In this document: piece after piece, positions 33,882-42,487 of the stretch
Numbering within the stretch: position 1 is the first letter of the stretch
Layout of the letters: each line of letters opens with the position of its first letter
Program-made: the position numbers and the translations under genes
Notes under the pieces: generated by a model
What the model was told of the DNA's origin: nothing
Database searches by the model: none
The model's input: the letters and a program-made list of their open reading frames with translations, nothing else
Assembly (NCBI GenBank): GCA_023393525.1
Contig: JAEWKZ010000093.1
Location: 1-64,000 of the forward strand
Direction of reading: 5' to 3'
DNA length: 64,000 nt
Origin: Pseudomonadota bacterium
GTDB taxonomy: Bacteria > Desulfobacterota > Desulfovibrionia > Desulfovibrionales > Desulfomicrobiaceae

Positions 33882-35687
33882 ATGATCTTTCAGCCCAGAT
33901 TTTTTCTGACCTGCCTTGTGTTCCTGGCCTTGGCCCTGCCCTTTGGAGCGAGGGCGGAGGAACCCTACAGCATCACGCTTGAGGCCTTTCGCGCAAGTGG
34001 CGCGGATGCGCCTGTACTGGCCGTGCTGACCCTGACCCCAAATCCCGGCTGGCACGCCTACGGCAACATTCAGGGCCCTTCCGGATTCCCCACGGAGGTC
34101 GAGGCCTCGCGCGACGGCAAAGCCCTGACGCCCCTTTACCCGCGACCTGTTCCAGGTCCGGATCCTCTCGACCCGAGCCTGACCGTGGAACTCTACGATG
34201 GCCCGACGCCTTTTTTCATTCCCTTGTCGGACGGCTCCTCCAAAGTCGAAGCGAGGATAAAGGCCCTGCTCTGCTCATCGACCACCTGCCAGCCCATCAA
34301 GAAGGAGCTCGAACTCACCGTCTCCGATATCGATTCCCTGCCGCCAGCCGAAGACCAGGACTGGTGGCCGCGCTTTCTGCTGTCCGTCCCCGGAGTGGGC
34401 AAAGACCTTTCCCCCGAGGCGCAGGACGTCGTCGAAACGACGGATGCGCCTGCGGTACGGGCATTCACGCCCCGCTATTTCGCTCCTGGCCTGGAAGTGC
34501 AGACCCTGTCGAAAGCCGCTCTCCTGGCCTTCCTGGCCGGACTGATCCTCAATTTCATGCCCTGCGTGCTGCCCGTCATCACCCTGAAGCTGCGTTCCTT
34601 CATCCCTGCTGCGGACAGCGTGCCCAAAAGCCAGCGGCAAGCGTTCCGAGTCCACAACCTCTTCTTCGCCCTGGGCATGATGCTTTATTTTCTGATCCTG
34701 GCCGGGATCATCGCGGCCACAGGCATGGCCTGGGGCCAGATCTTCCAGGAACCCAGCGCCATCATCGTCCTGACGGCCATTGTCTTCGCCCTGTCCTTGA
34801 GCCTCTTCGGGGTTTACGACCTTCCGCTCATCGATCTGAAAGGAAAGGCCAAAGGCGTGGCGCACCATCCGCGCCTTGAATCGTTCAGCACCGGCGTCCT
34901 GGCCACCATACTGGCCACGCCGTGCAGCGGCCCGTTTCTGGGCGGCGTACTGGCCTGGGCCCTCATCCAGCCCCCGCAGATCATCGCCCTGGTCTTGAGC
35001 TGCATCGGCCTGGGCATGGCCTCGCCCTATCTGGCCATGTCCATCTTCCCCGGCCTGTACCGTTTCCTGCCCAAACCCGGGGCCTGGACCCTGCATCTGG
35101 AACGCATCCTCGGGTTTCTCCTGGCCGCGACCTGCGTCTACCTCTTCGGACTGCTCCCGACCTCGCAGTACCTAAACGTGCTCATTCTGCTCTGGATCAT
35201 CGCCCTGGGGGCCTGGATCTGGGGCAGATGGACGGACCTGAACCAGACCAGGATCCGTCGCTGGTCCGTGCGAGGCATAGCCATCGGCATGGTCGCCCTG
35301 GCCGCCGCGTTCCTCTTCCGGCCCGAAGGTCATCCGGATCCGTGGAAAAACTTCGACATGGCGCAGTTCGACGCCCTGCGCGGCCAACAAAACCTGATTC
35401 TCGACTTCACGGCGGACTGGTGCCCCAACTGCAAATTCCTGGAAAAAACCGTGCTCACTCCGGAGAAAAGCGCCACATTCGCAGCCGAACACAACGCCGT
35501 GCTCATGCGCGTGGACCTGACACGCCACGATCCGCAGCTCATGGCCCTGCTGGAAAGTCTGGGCTCCAAATCCATCCCCATCCTGGCCATCTTCTCCAAG
35601 GAAAACCCCGGCAGCCCGCTTGTGCTCCGGGACATGTTCACCAGCGGCCAGCTCAAGGAAGCGCTGGAAGCGGAACTCACGCCATAA
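33882..35687 (+). CDS. dsbD: thiol:disulfide interchange protein DsbD
   Basis: A 601-residue membrane protein that carries electrons from cytoplasmic thioredoxin to periplasmic disulfide partners. A signal peptide (FFLTCLVFLALALPFGARA) precedes an N-terminal periplasmic domain with the pair in LLCSSTTCQP. The membrane domain has the catalytic Cys in LNFMPCVLPV and ATPCSGPFLGG. The C-terminal thioredoxin domain has DWCPNCKFLE. All three Cys pairs of the relay are present. ATG 33882 is chosen; an in-frame ATG at 33852 would add ten polar residues before the signal. A strong terminator follows. Confidence 0.93.
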   Translation: MIFQPRFFLTCLVFLALALPFGARAEEPYSITLEAFRASGADAPVLAVLTLTPNPGWHAYGNIQGPSGFPTEVEASRDGKALTPLYPRPVPGPDPLDPSLTVELYDGPTPFFIPLSDGSSKVEARIKALLCSSTTCQPIKKELELTVSDIDSLPPAEDQDWWPRFLLSVPGVGKDLSPEAQDVVETTDAPAVRAFTPRYFAPGLEVQTLSKAALLAFLAGLILNFMPCVLPVITLKLRSFIPAADSVPKSQRQAFRVHNLFFALGMMLYFLILAGIIAATGMAWGQIFQEPSAIIVLTAIVFALSLSLFGVYDLPLIDLKGKAKGVAHHPRLESFSTGVLATILATPCSGPFLGGVLAWALIQPPQIIALVLSCIGLGMASPYLAMSIFPGLYRFLPKPGAWTLHLERILGFLLAATCVYLFGLLPTSQYLNVLILLWIIALGAWIWGRWTDLNQTRIRRWSVRGIAIGMVALAAAFLFRPEGHPDPWKNFDMAQFDALRGQQNLILDFTADWCPNCKFLEKTVLTPEKSATFAAEHNAVLMRVDLTRHDPQLMALLESLGSKSIPILAIFSKENPGSPLVLRDMFTSGQLKEALEAELTP

Positions 35688-35688
35688 A

Positions 35689-35713
35689 GGGGGGCGCCGA
35701 TGCCCCCTTTTTT
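35689..35713 (+). terminator. rho-independent terminator of dsbD
   Basis: GGGGGC and GCCCCC pair around GCCGAT, followed by six T. It starts two bases after the dsbD stop. Confidence 0.88.
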
Positions 35714-35894
35714 CCTGTCGCCCCGCCCCAAGCCGTCCGACCTGCCTTCGAGATATCCCCGGCCCCAGGCCTGCCCAACATTATCCTGGCTCTCATCGCG
35801 CAAAGCGTGATAGCTTTCTCATAAAGATCGATTCCGCCCGGCGTATCGCTTTATGAAATTATCCCTACCGTTTCTGAATATGATCCGGTGCAGC

Positions 35895-37115
35895 ATGAAA
35901 AAAAGGCAATCACTCCTTGTACTGCTGCTATTCAGCACTTTCTTCCTCTGCTTCGCCAACCCGCGAAGCGGCCTCGACGTCTATCTCTTCTACGGAGACG
36001 GATGCCCGCACTGCAAAAAAGAAGAAAAATACCTGAAGTTGTACGAGGAGAAGTACGCCGACCTGAACATGCACCGCTTCGAAGTCTATTTCAGCGACGA
36101 GAACATGAAGCTTTTCGGCAGGGTGGCGGAGAGCATGGGAGCCGACGTGAGCGGCATCCCGTTTCTGGTCATTGGAGACGAGTACATCGTAGGGTTCGAC
36201 GAAACCCTGACCCCGGGCAGGATTCAAGGCAGGATCGAGGAATGCCTGACCCGCAAATGCCCCGACCCGTCCCGAAGGATCATCTTCGAGCACTCCCGGG
36301 ACATGCTGACCGACGAGGAGTCAGAGCCGGTGGGAAACGAAACGGAGCAGGCGGCGAGAGAACGCGAAAGGATCATCACCCTCCCCCTGCTCGGCGACAT
36401 CGACGCCCGCACCTTCTCCCTGCCTGTGCTGACCGTGGTCATGGGCTTTCTGGACGGCTTCAACCCCTGCGCCATGTGGGCGCTCATCTTCCTCATCGGG
36501 CTGCTGCTGGGCATGAAGGACAGGAAGAGGATGTGGATTCTGGGCATGGCCTTCATCGCCGCGTCGGCTTTCGTCTACTTCCTGTTCATGGCCGCCTGGC
36601 TGAACCTGATCCTGCTCTTCGGGCTTGTGCTCTGGATCAGGATCGGCATCGGAATCCTGGCCATCTCAAGCGGCATCTACAGCGTCCGGGACGCCCTGAC
36701 GGCAAGGACCCTCGAATGCACGCTGGCAGGCAACGAGAAGCGGCAGGCATTCCGCGAGAAACTCAAAAACATCATCGGGCGGAACAGCCTGATCCTCTCC
36801 CTGTGCGGGATCATCGTCCTGGCCTTCATGGTCAATCTCATCGAGATCGTCTGCTCGGCAGGGTTCCCGGCCATCTACACCCAGGTCCTGTCCCTGAGCC
36901 ATCTGCCCTCCTGGCGGTACTATTCCTACATCCTGCTCTACATCCTGTTTTTCATGCTCGACGACATGTTCGTCTTCGTGGCGGCCATGCTCACGTTCGA
37001 GATCACCGGGATGACCACCAGATACGTACGCATCGCACGACTGGCGGGAGGGCTGCTCATGCTCCTGATCGGCGTGCTGCTGATCTTCAGGCCGCAATGG
37101 CTGATGTTCGGATGA
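35895..37115 (+). CDS. thioredoxin-like domain fused to CcdA/DsbD-like membrane domain
   Basis: A 406-residue protein. A signal or first membrane helix (SLLVLLLFSTFFLCFA) leads to a glutaredoxin/thioredoxin-like domain with FYGDGCPHCKKEEKYL and the cis-Pro stretch GIPFLVIGDEYIVGF. After an acidic linker (about 135-165) come six or so membrane helices with paired cysteines in GFNPCAMWALIFL and NLIEIVCSAGFP, the CcdA-like arrangement. It probably passes electrons across the membrane to its own outer domain and then to an unknown partner, in parallel with the adjacent DsbD. ATG 35895 is preferred; ATGs at 35880 and 35853 are in frame. Fold assignment is firm, role inferred. Confidence 0.82.
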   Translation: MKKRQSLLVLLLFSTFFLCFANPRSGLDVYLFYGDGCPHCKKEEKYLKLYEEKYADLNMHRFEVYFSDENMKLFGRVAESMGADVSGIPFLVIGDEYIVGFDETLTPGRIQGRIEECLTRKCPDPSRRIIFEHSRDMLTDEESEPVGNETEQAARERERIITLPLLGDIDARTFSLPVLTVVMGFLDGFNPCAMWALIFLIGLLLGMKDRKRMWILGMAFIAASAFVYFLFMAAWLNLILLFGLVLWIRIGIGILAISSGIYSVRDALTARTLECTLAGNEKRQAFREKLKNIIGRNSLILSLCGIIVLAFMVNLIEIVCSAGFPAIYTQVLSLSHLPSWRYYSYILLYILFFMLDDMFVFVAAMLTFEITGMTTRYVRIARLAGGLLMLLIGVLLIFRPQWLMFG

Positions 37116-37145
37116 GAAACGACAGGGAAGGATACGGCGGGCGGT

Positions 37146-37421
37146 TCAAGCCTGCCCGGGCCACGCAAGATGCCCGGTGACAAGCAATTCCTTGCGCCGC
37201 CTGGGCAGTCTCTTGATCCATCGCTCCACGGCCAAGGCGGCGGACTTGCCGCCCACCGGAGCCGAAAAGGCAAGCTCCAGCGGCCCGCGGCCGCGCAGGT
37301 ACTTGGCCGCCCTGGGGCCGCCCGAGGCATGTTCGGCCAGGCGCCGGGCCACGTTTGTGGTGATGCCGGTGTAGAGGCTCCCGTCGCCGCAGCGCAGCAC
37401 GTACACGAACCAGTCGGACAC
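37146..37421 (-). CDS. GIY-YIG nuclease-domain protein
   Basis: A 91-residue UvrC N-terminal-like protein of the YhbQ/URI type. VYVLRCGDGSLYTGITTNVA holds the GIY-YIG-like core (YVL ... YTG), followed by RRLAEHASG, KYLRGRGPLELAF and AVERWIKRL with the catalytic-type Glu. It starts at a GTG four bases after the haemolysin III gene and shares its transcript. The biological substrate of this family is uncertain. Confidence 0.9.
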   Translation of the reverse strand: MSDWFVYVLRCGDGSLYTGITTNVARRLAEHASGGPRAAKYLRGRGPLELAFSAPVGGKSAALAVERWIKRLPRRRKELLVTGHLAWPGQA

Positions 37422-37424
37422 GGG

Positions 37425-38069
37425 CTATGAGGGCAGGGTGTGCAGTACCGAGAAGAAATGCATGGTGCTTCCCGCGATGACGAAAAGATGCCAGATGGCG
37501 TGATTGTAAGGCAGGCGTTTCCAGACGTAGAAAACGACCCCCAGGGTGTAGGCCAGCCCGCCCAGGGCCAGGAAGAGCAGGCTCGCGCCGGACAGGTTGG
37601 CGTACATGTCGCGTCCGATGAGCACGCACAGCCAGCCCATGCCGAGATAGATGGTCAGGGACAGGCGCTTGAAACGGTACACGAAGCAGCACTTGAGCAC
37701 GACCCCGGCCACGGCCAGCAGCCAGACCACCCCGAACACGGCCCAGCCCACGGTCTCGCGCAGGTTGACCAGCATGAACGGCGTGTAGGTGCCGGCGATG
37801 AGCAGGAAAATGGCGCTGTGGTCCAGGGTTTTCAAGATGCGCTTGGCCTTGGGCAACGGGATGGAGTGGTACAGCGTGGACGCCAGATAGAGCAGGATGA
37901 GCGTGGAGCCGAAGATGGAAAAACTGACCACGTGCCAGGCATCGCCCAGGGACACGGCCCGGGCGATGAGCACCACCAGGGCGGCGATGGACATCCCGGC
38001 GGCGACGGCGTGGGTGATGCTGTTGGCGATCTCTTCACCCAGGGAATACTGGGATGTTGACTGGTTCAT
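37425..38069 (-). CDS. haemolysin III / YqfA family membrane protein
   Basis: A 214-residue protein of seven membrane helices. Family marks are SLGEEIANSITHAVAAGMSI, LASTLYHSIPLPKAKRILKT, LDHSAIFLLIAGTYTPF and HAIWHLFVIAGSTMHFF. The conserved His and Ser residues form a metal site in related PAQR receptors. A GGAGG lies six bases before the ATG at 38069. Its function in bacteria is not settled and the haemolysin name is historical. It lies between the NYN and GIY-YIG genes, in the same direction and closely spaced. Confidence 0.92.
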   Translation of the reverse strand: MNQSTSQYSLGEEIANSITHAVAAGMSIAALVVLIARAVSLGDAWHVVSFSIFGSTLILLYLASTLYHSIPLPKAKRILKTLDHSAIFLLIAGTYTPFMLVNLRETVGWAVFGVVWLLAVAGVVLKCCFVYRFKRLSLTIYLGMGWLCVLIGRDMYANLSGASLLFLALGGLAYTLGVVFYVWKRLPYNHAIWHLFVIAGSTMHFFSVLHTLPS

Positions 38070-38097
38070 GGAATCCTCCATCCCCGGGCCTCGGCCC

Positions 38098-38727
38098 TCA
38101 GGGGTTGTCACCCTCTCCTGCCGCATCGCGGAAGGAGTTGTCCACTTCGGACGCGAAATCGTTGATCCAGTAAATGCGGTCGGCCCGGCATTGCAGTTCC
38201 GAGGACACGCCGTCCCGGAAAACCACAAGCTCGATGCTCTTGCCCTGCTCCGAGAGGTGCTCCACGGCGTCGAGCAAATCCGAATCGCCGGAGGACAGCA
38301 TCAGGGTATCGTAGTTGCGCTGGTGAATGAGCGACAGGGTGGCGATGGCCACGTCCACGCCCTTCTGGATCTCGTTGAAGACCCGGTGCGTGAAATCCCC
38401 GTTCTGATTCTGGCAGCGCAAGGATACCTTCTGTCCGCACTCCTCGCAATAGGCCTTGTCCGCGCGTTGCTGCTTGAGCGTGTAGAACTTGGTGATGATC
38501 TTGGGGCCAAAGGGCGGCCCGCTGCGCAGCCAACGGTGAAAATTGTCCTGCCCGTCCGAGGGAGGATTGGGCGTGGAATTGAGATAGTAGGCCCGCCAGA
38601 TCAGTCCGTCCTGCTCCAGGTAGTTCCGCAGGCGCAGGTAGCTGAATTCATAGCCGCTGCGCACGCTATGCCTTGCGTTGAAAAGATAACCTGCGTCGAT
38701 GAGCCAGAGCTTGCGTTTTTGTGTCAT
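38098..38727 (-). CDS. NYN-domain (PIN-like) protein
   Basis: A 209-residue LabA-like NYN protein, a PIN-fold family linked to RNA cleavage. LWLIDAGYLFNA carries the first acidic residue (Asp11). TLMLSSGDSDLLDAVEHLSE carries the GDSD motif. SIELVVFRDGVSSEL follows. A CEECGQK...C cysteine cluster in the middle (about residues 93-105) could bind zinc, which is not usual for minimal NYN proteins. First gene of the NYN-haemolysin III-GIY-YIG set. Target RNA unknown. Confidence 0.82.
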   Translation of the reverse strand: MTQKRKLWLIDAGYLFNARHSVRSGYEFSYLRLRNYLEQDGLIWRAYYLNSTPNPPSDGQDNFHRWLRSGPPFGPKIITKFYTLKQQRADKAYCEECGQKVSLRCQNQNGDFTHRVFNEIQKGVDVAIATLSLIHQRNYDTLMLSSGDSDLLDAVEHLSEQGKSIELVVFRDGVSSELQCRADRIYWINDFASEVDNSFRDAAGEGDNP

Positions 38728-38801
38728 GAATCCTCGTACAGAGTTCCGAAAAATGCCTTGGGAAACAACCTAGCACATCATGAAAACATCCGCCACCGGC
38801 G

Positions 38802-40025
38802 CTAGCTTGGAAAAGTCGGGCCGAACCGCTCGCCGGTCAGGCACCTGCCGCCTTTGGGGGTGACCACGAAGGTGTTTTCCACGCCGACCATGCCCAGGCC
38901 CGCGATGCCGATCTTGGGCTCCAGGGCCAGGACCATGTTCTCCTGCAGCGGACGGTCGAAGGTGGGGGCGATGACCGGCCACTCGTCGATGGCCAGGCCG
39001 ATGCCGTGCCCCAGGAACCCGACCTTGTTGCGGCCCAGGCCCATGAATCCCTCGCCCATGTCGTTGGCCAGCACGATCTTGATGCAGTCACGGTACAGCT
39101 CCGCCGGGATCGCTCCGGGAACCAGGCGCGAGGCCAGATGTTCCTGGATCTGCATGCAGAAGTCGTGGGCGCGGTCAGCCTCCTCGGGAATCACGGACTC
39201 ATCGGCCCAGTAGATCTGGGTCTTGTCCGTGTGGTAACCCTCAAGACAAAACCCGCAATCAAGGGCCAGGGGCTCGCCGCGCTGCCAGACCTTTCCGGCA
39301 TAGCCCAGAAACGGCAATACGGGATGGGCCCCGCGCAAACCCAGGGGGCCGTTGAAGACGGTCGGATAATTGGCCGAATCCCCGGCCGAGACATGGCCCA
39401 GAAAAATCTCCTCCCCCGCGTTCTGCATGCGCATCATGCCCTGGTGGCCGTGCCTGTAGAAGGCGTCCCACACGGCCAGGGCGATCTCGCGCTCGGTCAT
39501 GCCGGGATGGATGAGTCCGGGCAGGGTGTCGTTCAGGGCCTGGTCGTGGCGCATTCCGGCCAGACGCAGCTTGGACAGCTCCCATTCTGTCTTCACGGCG
39601 CGGGTCCAGGCCAGGGCCGTATCGCCGGGCACCAGGTCGACGCCGGGCAGCTTGGAGCGCAACAGCTCGCCCATGGACCAGGAAAGCCCCGTCATCTCCA
39701 CCGCGACCGTGGCCCCCAGAGGCGCTTCGGCTTCACGCAGCAGGCCGGGCAGCTGCGAGTACGACTTGAACTCCACAATGCGTTCAAGGGGAGAATCAAG
39801 GCGCGCACGCTCGATCCCCTTGCGGCACAGCAGCACGGGCTCTCCGCCGACGGGCACCCAGAACACTCCGCTGGCCCAGGCTCCGCTCAGGTGATAGATG
39901 GCCAGCCGTGAAAAAACCAGCACGCCCGAGGCCTCGGGGCAGAGTTCGGCCATGTGCCCGCGCAGACGGGCGATGCGGTTCGTGGTCTCATCCAGGGGCA
40001 TTTGTTCGAGAGTGGCGAAATTCAC
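38802..40025 (-). CDS. M24-family aminopeptidase (Xaa-Pro type)
   Basis: A 407-residue cytoplasmic pita-bread metallopeptidase. The N-terminal creatinase-like domain is followed by the metal-binding domain with LDCGFCLEGYHTDKTQ (two Asp), FLGHGIGLAIDEWP (His), ALEPKIGI (Glu) and GVENTFVVT (Glu), so all five ligands are present. It starts at a GTG that overlaps the mqnC stop (GTGA), meaning translation is coupled. Substrate probably a proline-containing peptide, but some family members have other roles. The link to menaquinone synthesis is by position only. Confidence 0.9.
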   Translation of the reverse strand: MNFATLEQMPLDETTNRIARLRGHMAELCPEASGVLVFSRLAIYHLSGAWASGVFWVPVGGEPVLLCRKGIERARLDSPLERIVEFKSYSQLPGLLREAEAPLGATVAVEMTGLSWSMGELLRSKLPGVDLVPGDTALAWTRAVKTEWELSKLRLAGMRHDQALNDTLPGLIHPGMTEREIALAVWDAFYRHGHQGMMRMQNAGEEIFLGHVSAGDSANYPTVFNGPLGLRGAHPVLPFLGYAGKVWQRGEPLALDCGFCLEGYHTDKTQIYWADESVIPEEADRAHDFCMQIQEHLASRLVPGAIPAELYRDCIKIVLANDMGEGFMGLGRNKVGFLGHGIGLAIDEWPVIAPTFDRPLQENMVLALEPKIGIAGLGMVGVENTFVVTPKGGRCLTGERFGPTFPS

Positions 40026-41059
40026 AGGCCCTCCCCGCGCAAGGTGTAGTCCATGTTCCTGCGCCTGGGCGTGAACCCCGCGCGTTCGACCAGCATGCGC
40101 AGCCGGGATTCCGGCAGCAGGAAATGCACGCCAGTGGCCGCGACCACATTTTCTTCAATCATGGTCGACCCGAAATCATTGGCGCCCCACATCAGCGCCA
40201 ATTGCCCGATCATGGGCCCCTGGGTGACCCAGGAGGCCTGGATATTGTCGATGTTGTCCAGATACAGACGGCACAGGGCCAGAAATTTCAGATACTCGTG
40301 GGACGAGGTCTCGCGCATCTCCATGCGCGTGTTGCGGGGCTGAAACGTCCAGGGAATGAAGGCCGTGAAGCCTCCGGTTCGATCCTGAAGATCGCGCAGG
40401 CGCTCCAGGTGCTCCATGCGCTGCTCGAAAGTCTCGCCCTGGCCGAACATCATGGTCGCCGTGGTGCGCATGCCCAGGCCGTGCGCGGTCTCCATGACCG
40501 ATATCCACTGATCCGCCGTGCATTTGCGCGGAGAGACGCGGTTTCTGACCTCGTCGTTGAGGATCTCGGCCCCGCCGCCGGGTACGGAATCCAGTCCCGC
40601 CCGGCGCAATTCACCCAGGATCTCGGCCACGGTCAGGCCTTGCTTCTCACTCAAATACCAGATTTCCGAAGGCGAAAAGCCATGCACGGCCACGTCCGGA
40701 AAACGGCTTTTGAGCGTAGCCAGCAATTCGGTGTAGTAGGCCAGGGGCAGATCCGGATTCATCCCGCCCTGCAGGAGAATCTGGTATCCGCCCAGTTCCA
40801 CGGTTTCGCGCACCTTGGACAGGATCTCCTCCGTGGGCAGAACATACCCGCCCTCCTCGCCCGGCCCCTTGAAAAACGCGCAGAATTTGCAGCCCGACAC
40901 GCAGACGTTGGTATAATTGATGTTGCGGTCCACTATGTAGGTGACGATCCCTTCGGGATGCATATCCAACCGACGCCGGTGGGCGAGCGCCCCCAGGGTG
41001 AAGACGTCGTTCATGTCCCAGACGTAGCGGGCCTGGCTCGTGTTCATGCGGGTATTCAT
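40022..41059 (-). CDS. mqnC: cyclic dehypoxanthinyl futalosine synthase
   Basis: A 345-residue radical-SAM enzyme of the futalosine route to menaquinone. The cluster motif is CVSGCKFCAF (CxxxCxxC). Other marks are NYTNVCVSGCKF, LLQGGMNPDLPLAYY, VHGFSPSEIWYLS and GLDSVPGGGAEIL. FIPWTFQPRNTRM distinguishes it from the related MqnE. ATG 41059 or 41047 are both possible. The use of this pathway fits deltaproteobacteria. Other mqn genes are not in the window. Confidence 0.92.
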   Translation of the reverse strand: MNTRMNTSQARYVWDMNDVFTLGALAHRRRLDMHPEGIVTYIVDRNINYTNVCVSGCKFCAFFKGPGEEGGYVLPTEEILSKVRETVELGGYQILLQGGMNPDLPLAYYTELLATLKSRFPDVAVHGFSPSEIWYLSEKQGLTVAEILGELRRAGLDSVPGGGAEILNDEVRNRVSPRKCTADQWISVMETAHGLGMRTTATMMFGQGETFEQRMEHLERLRDLQDRTGGFTAFIPWTFQPRNTRMEMRETSSHEYLKFLALCRLYLDNIDNIQASWVTQGPMIGQLALMWGANDFGSTMIEENVVAATGVHFLLPESRLRMLVERAGFTPRRRNMDYTLRGEGL

Positions 41060-41218
41060 AGGCAGTCCTTTGATGATGGTGGAATGCGAAGTGCTAGCGC
41101 CTGGCCGGGCGGGAGGTCAAGGGTTTGGACGGGAAGCCCGTCCTTGAGTCCGGCTTCGGGGCCCCCTTGCCAAACCCCCTGCCTTGTGGTTCAAGTCGGG
41201 CCCAAGCACGAGGTGAAC

Positions 41219-41677
41219 ATGACCGAATCCGTATTTGACTGCCGCATGTGCGGCCACTGCTGCCAAGGGCAGGGAGGCATCGTCGTCTCCGTCCCGGAGC
41301 GCCAACGCCTGGCCGACTTCCTGGGCCTGACCGTGGAGGAGTTCTGCGCCCGCCACACCGAACCCCAGGGCAAAAAACTGGTCCTGCGCTGCGGCGAAAA
41401 CGGCTACTGCGTCTTCTTCGATGTCGAGACAGCCTGCACCGTGCACCCGGCCAAACCGGACGTGTGCCGCGCCTGGCCCTTTTTCCGGGGCAACCTGGCC
41501 GACGCGGTGAGCTGGGAACTGGCCCAGGAATACTGCCCCGGCATCCGCCCCGAATGCGGCCACGCCGAGTTCGCCCGCATGGGCGTCAGATATCTGGTGG
41601 ATAATGGCCTGACCAAGACCGGTCGCGACGATGAAGCCAACGCCCTGCGCATCGCGGATCTGACGGAAAAAATCTGA
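41219..41677 (+). CDS. YkgJ-family cysteine-cluster protein
   Basis: A 152-residue protein with the CRMCGHCC and later PDVCRAWPFF motifs of the YkgJ family (proposed zinc- or iron-binding). CxxCxxxC-type residues and CGENGYCVFF add further ligands. GAGGTGA precedes ATG 41219. Its stop shares a base with the J-domain gene (TGATG), so the two are co-translated. Function unknown; a role in metal centre or protein maturation is often suggested. Confidence 0.85.
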   Translation: MTESVFDCRMCGHCCQGQGGIVVSVPERQRLADFLGLTVEEFCARHTEPQGKKLVLRCGENGYCVFFDVETACTVHPAKPDVCRAWPFFRGNLADAVSWELAQEYCPGIRPECGHAEFARMGVRYLVDNGLTKTGRDDEANALRIADLTEKI

Positions 41678-42417
41678 TGCGCCTGTCCGAATGCTACTCC
41701 CTGCTGGAAGTCCCGCCCGGCGCTTCCCTTGACGAGATAAAGGCCGGCTACCGCAAACTGGCCTTCAAGTACCATCCGGACCTCAATCCGGGCGATGCCC
41801 GCGCCGCGCAGCGTTTCAGCCGTCTGAACGAAGCCTACGTGCTGCTCAAGAAAAACCTCGAATCCACCTCTTCGGGCAAACAGCGCTACAGCGCCGAAAC
41901 CATCCGCCAGGAGGAAGAAGCGAGGGCCAGGCGCGGGGGCAAGCCCGCTGGCGGCTTTTCCGCCAAGCAGGAAGAGGTGCTGCGGGACATCCTGAACGAC
42001 CCATTCGCCAAGCAGGTCTTTGAAGACATCTTCAGCAAGCTCAAGCGCGGAGTCGAACCGGAAGGCGCGAGCCCGGAACCGGAGCGCCGCCGCGAGGTGA
42101 CGACGAAAAAGCTGGATCTCAAATGGGGGGAACGCGCCGTCAGTCTCGACCTCGGCAAGGGGTTGATCCAGGGCGTGAAGGACTGGGCCGCGAGCCAGCT
42201 CGACGACCGTCAGACCGTGCGCATGCCGGCGCGCGAACTCATCCCCGGCACCACCCTGCGGGTCATGATCCGGCACCGCTTCAATCCCGAACCCCGCACC
42301 ATCGACGTGACCCTGCCCCCGGATTTCGTGGTCGGACGCCCCATCCGCCTCAAAGGCATGGGCAGACGCCTGGGTCCGTGGAAAGGCGATCTTTATCTGA
42401 GGTTGCTGGCCATTTGA
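41677..42417 (+). CDS. J-domain co-chaperone without zinc finger
   Basis: A 246-residue protein. The J-domain (1-65) contains the essential HPD in KYHPDLNPGD and should stimulate a DnaK. A variable acidic and basic linker follows. The last 80 residues (RTIDVTLPPDFVVGRPIRLK, GPWKGDLYLRLL) resemble the last beta domain of DnaJ. The central zinc-finger region of true DnaJ is missing, so it is a class B or specialised form. Coupled to the YkgJ-family gene, which may be its client. Confidence 0.85.
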   Translation: MRLSECYSLLEVPPGASLDEIKAGYRKLAFKYHPDLNPGDARAAQRFSRLNEAYVLLKKNLESTSSGKQRYSAETIRQEEEARARRGGKPAGGFSAKQEEVLRDILNDPFAKQVFEDIFSKLKRGVEPEGASPEPERRREVTTKKLDLKWGERAVSLDLGKGLIQGVKDWAASQLDDRQTVRMPARELIPGTTLRVMIRHRFNPEPRTIDVTLPPDFVVGRPIRLKGMGRRLGPWKGDLYLRLLAI

Positions 42418-42487
42418 TGGGCGGGAAACATGGTTTGGCAACGCGCCCGCCTTTCCCTGAATCCCGCGCTTCCCGCAACTCCCGGGA

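Noticed and set aside
41127..41143. GGACGGG-AAG-CCCGTCC hairpin between mqnC and the YkgJ gene
   Set aside because: It lacks a T tract and lies in a divergent promoter region, so it is not a terminator, and no other role is evident.
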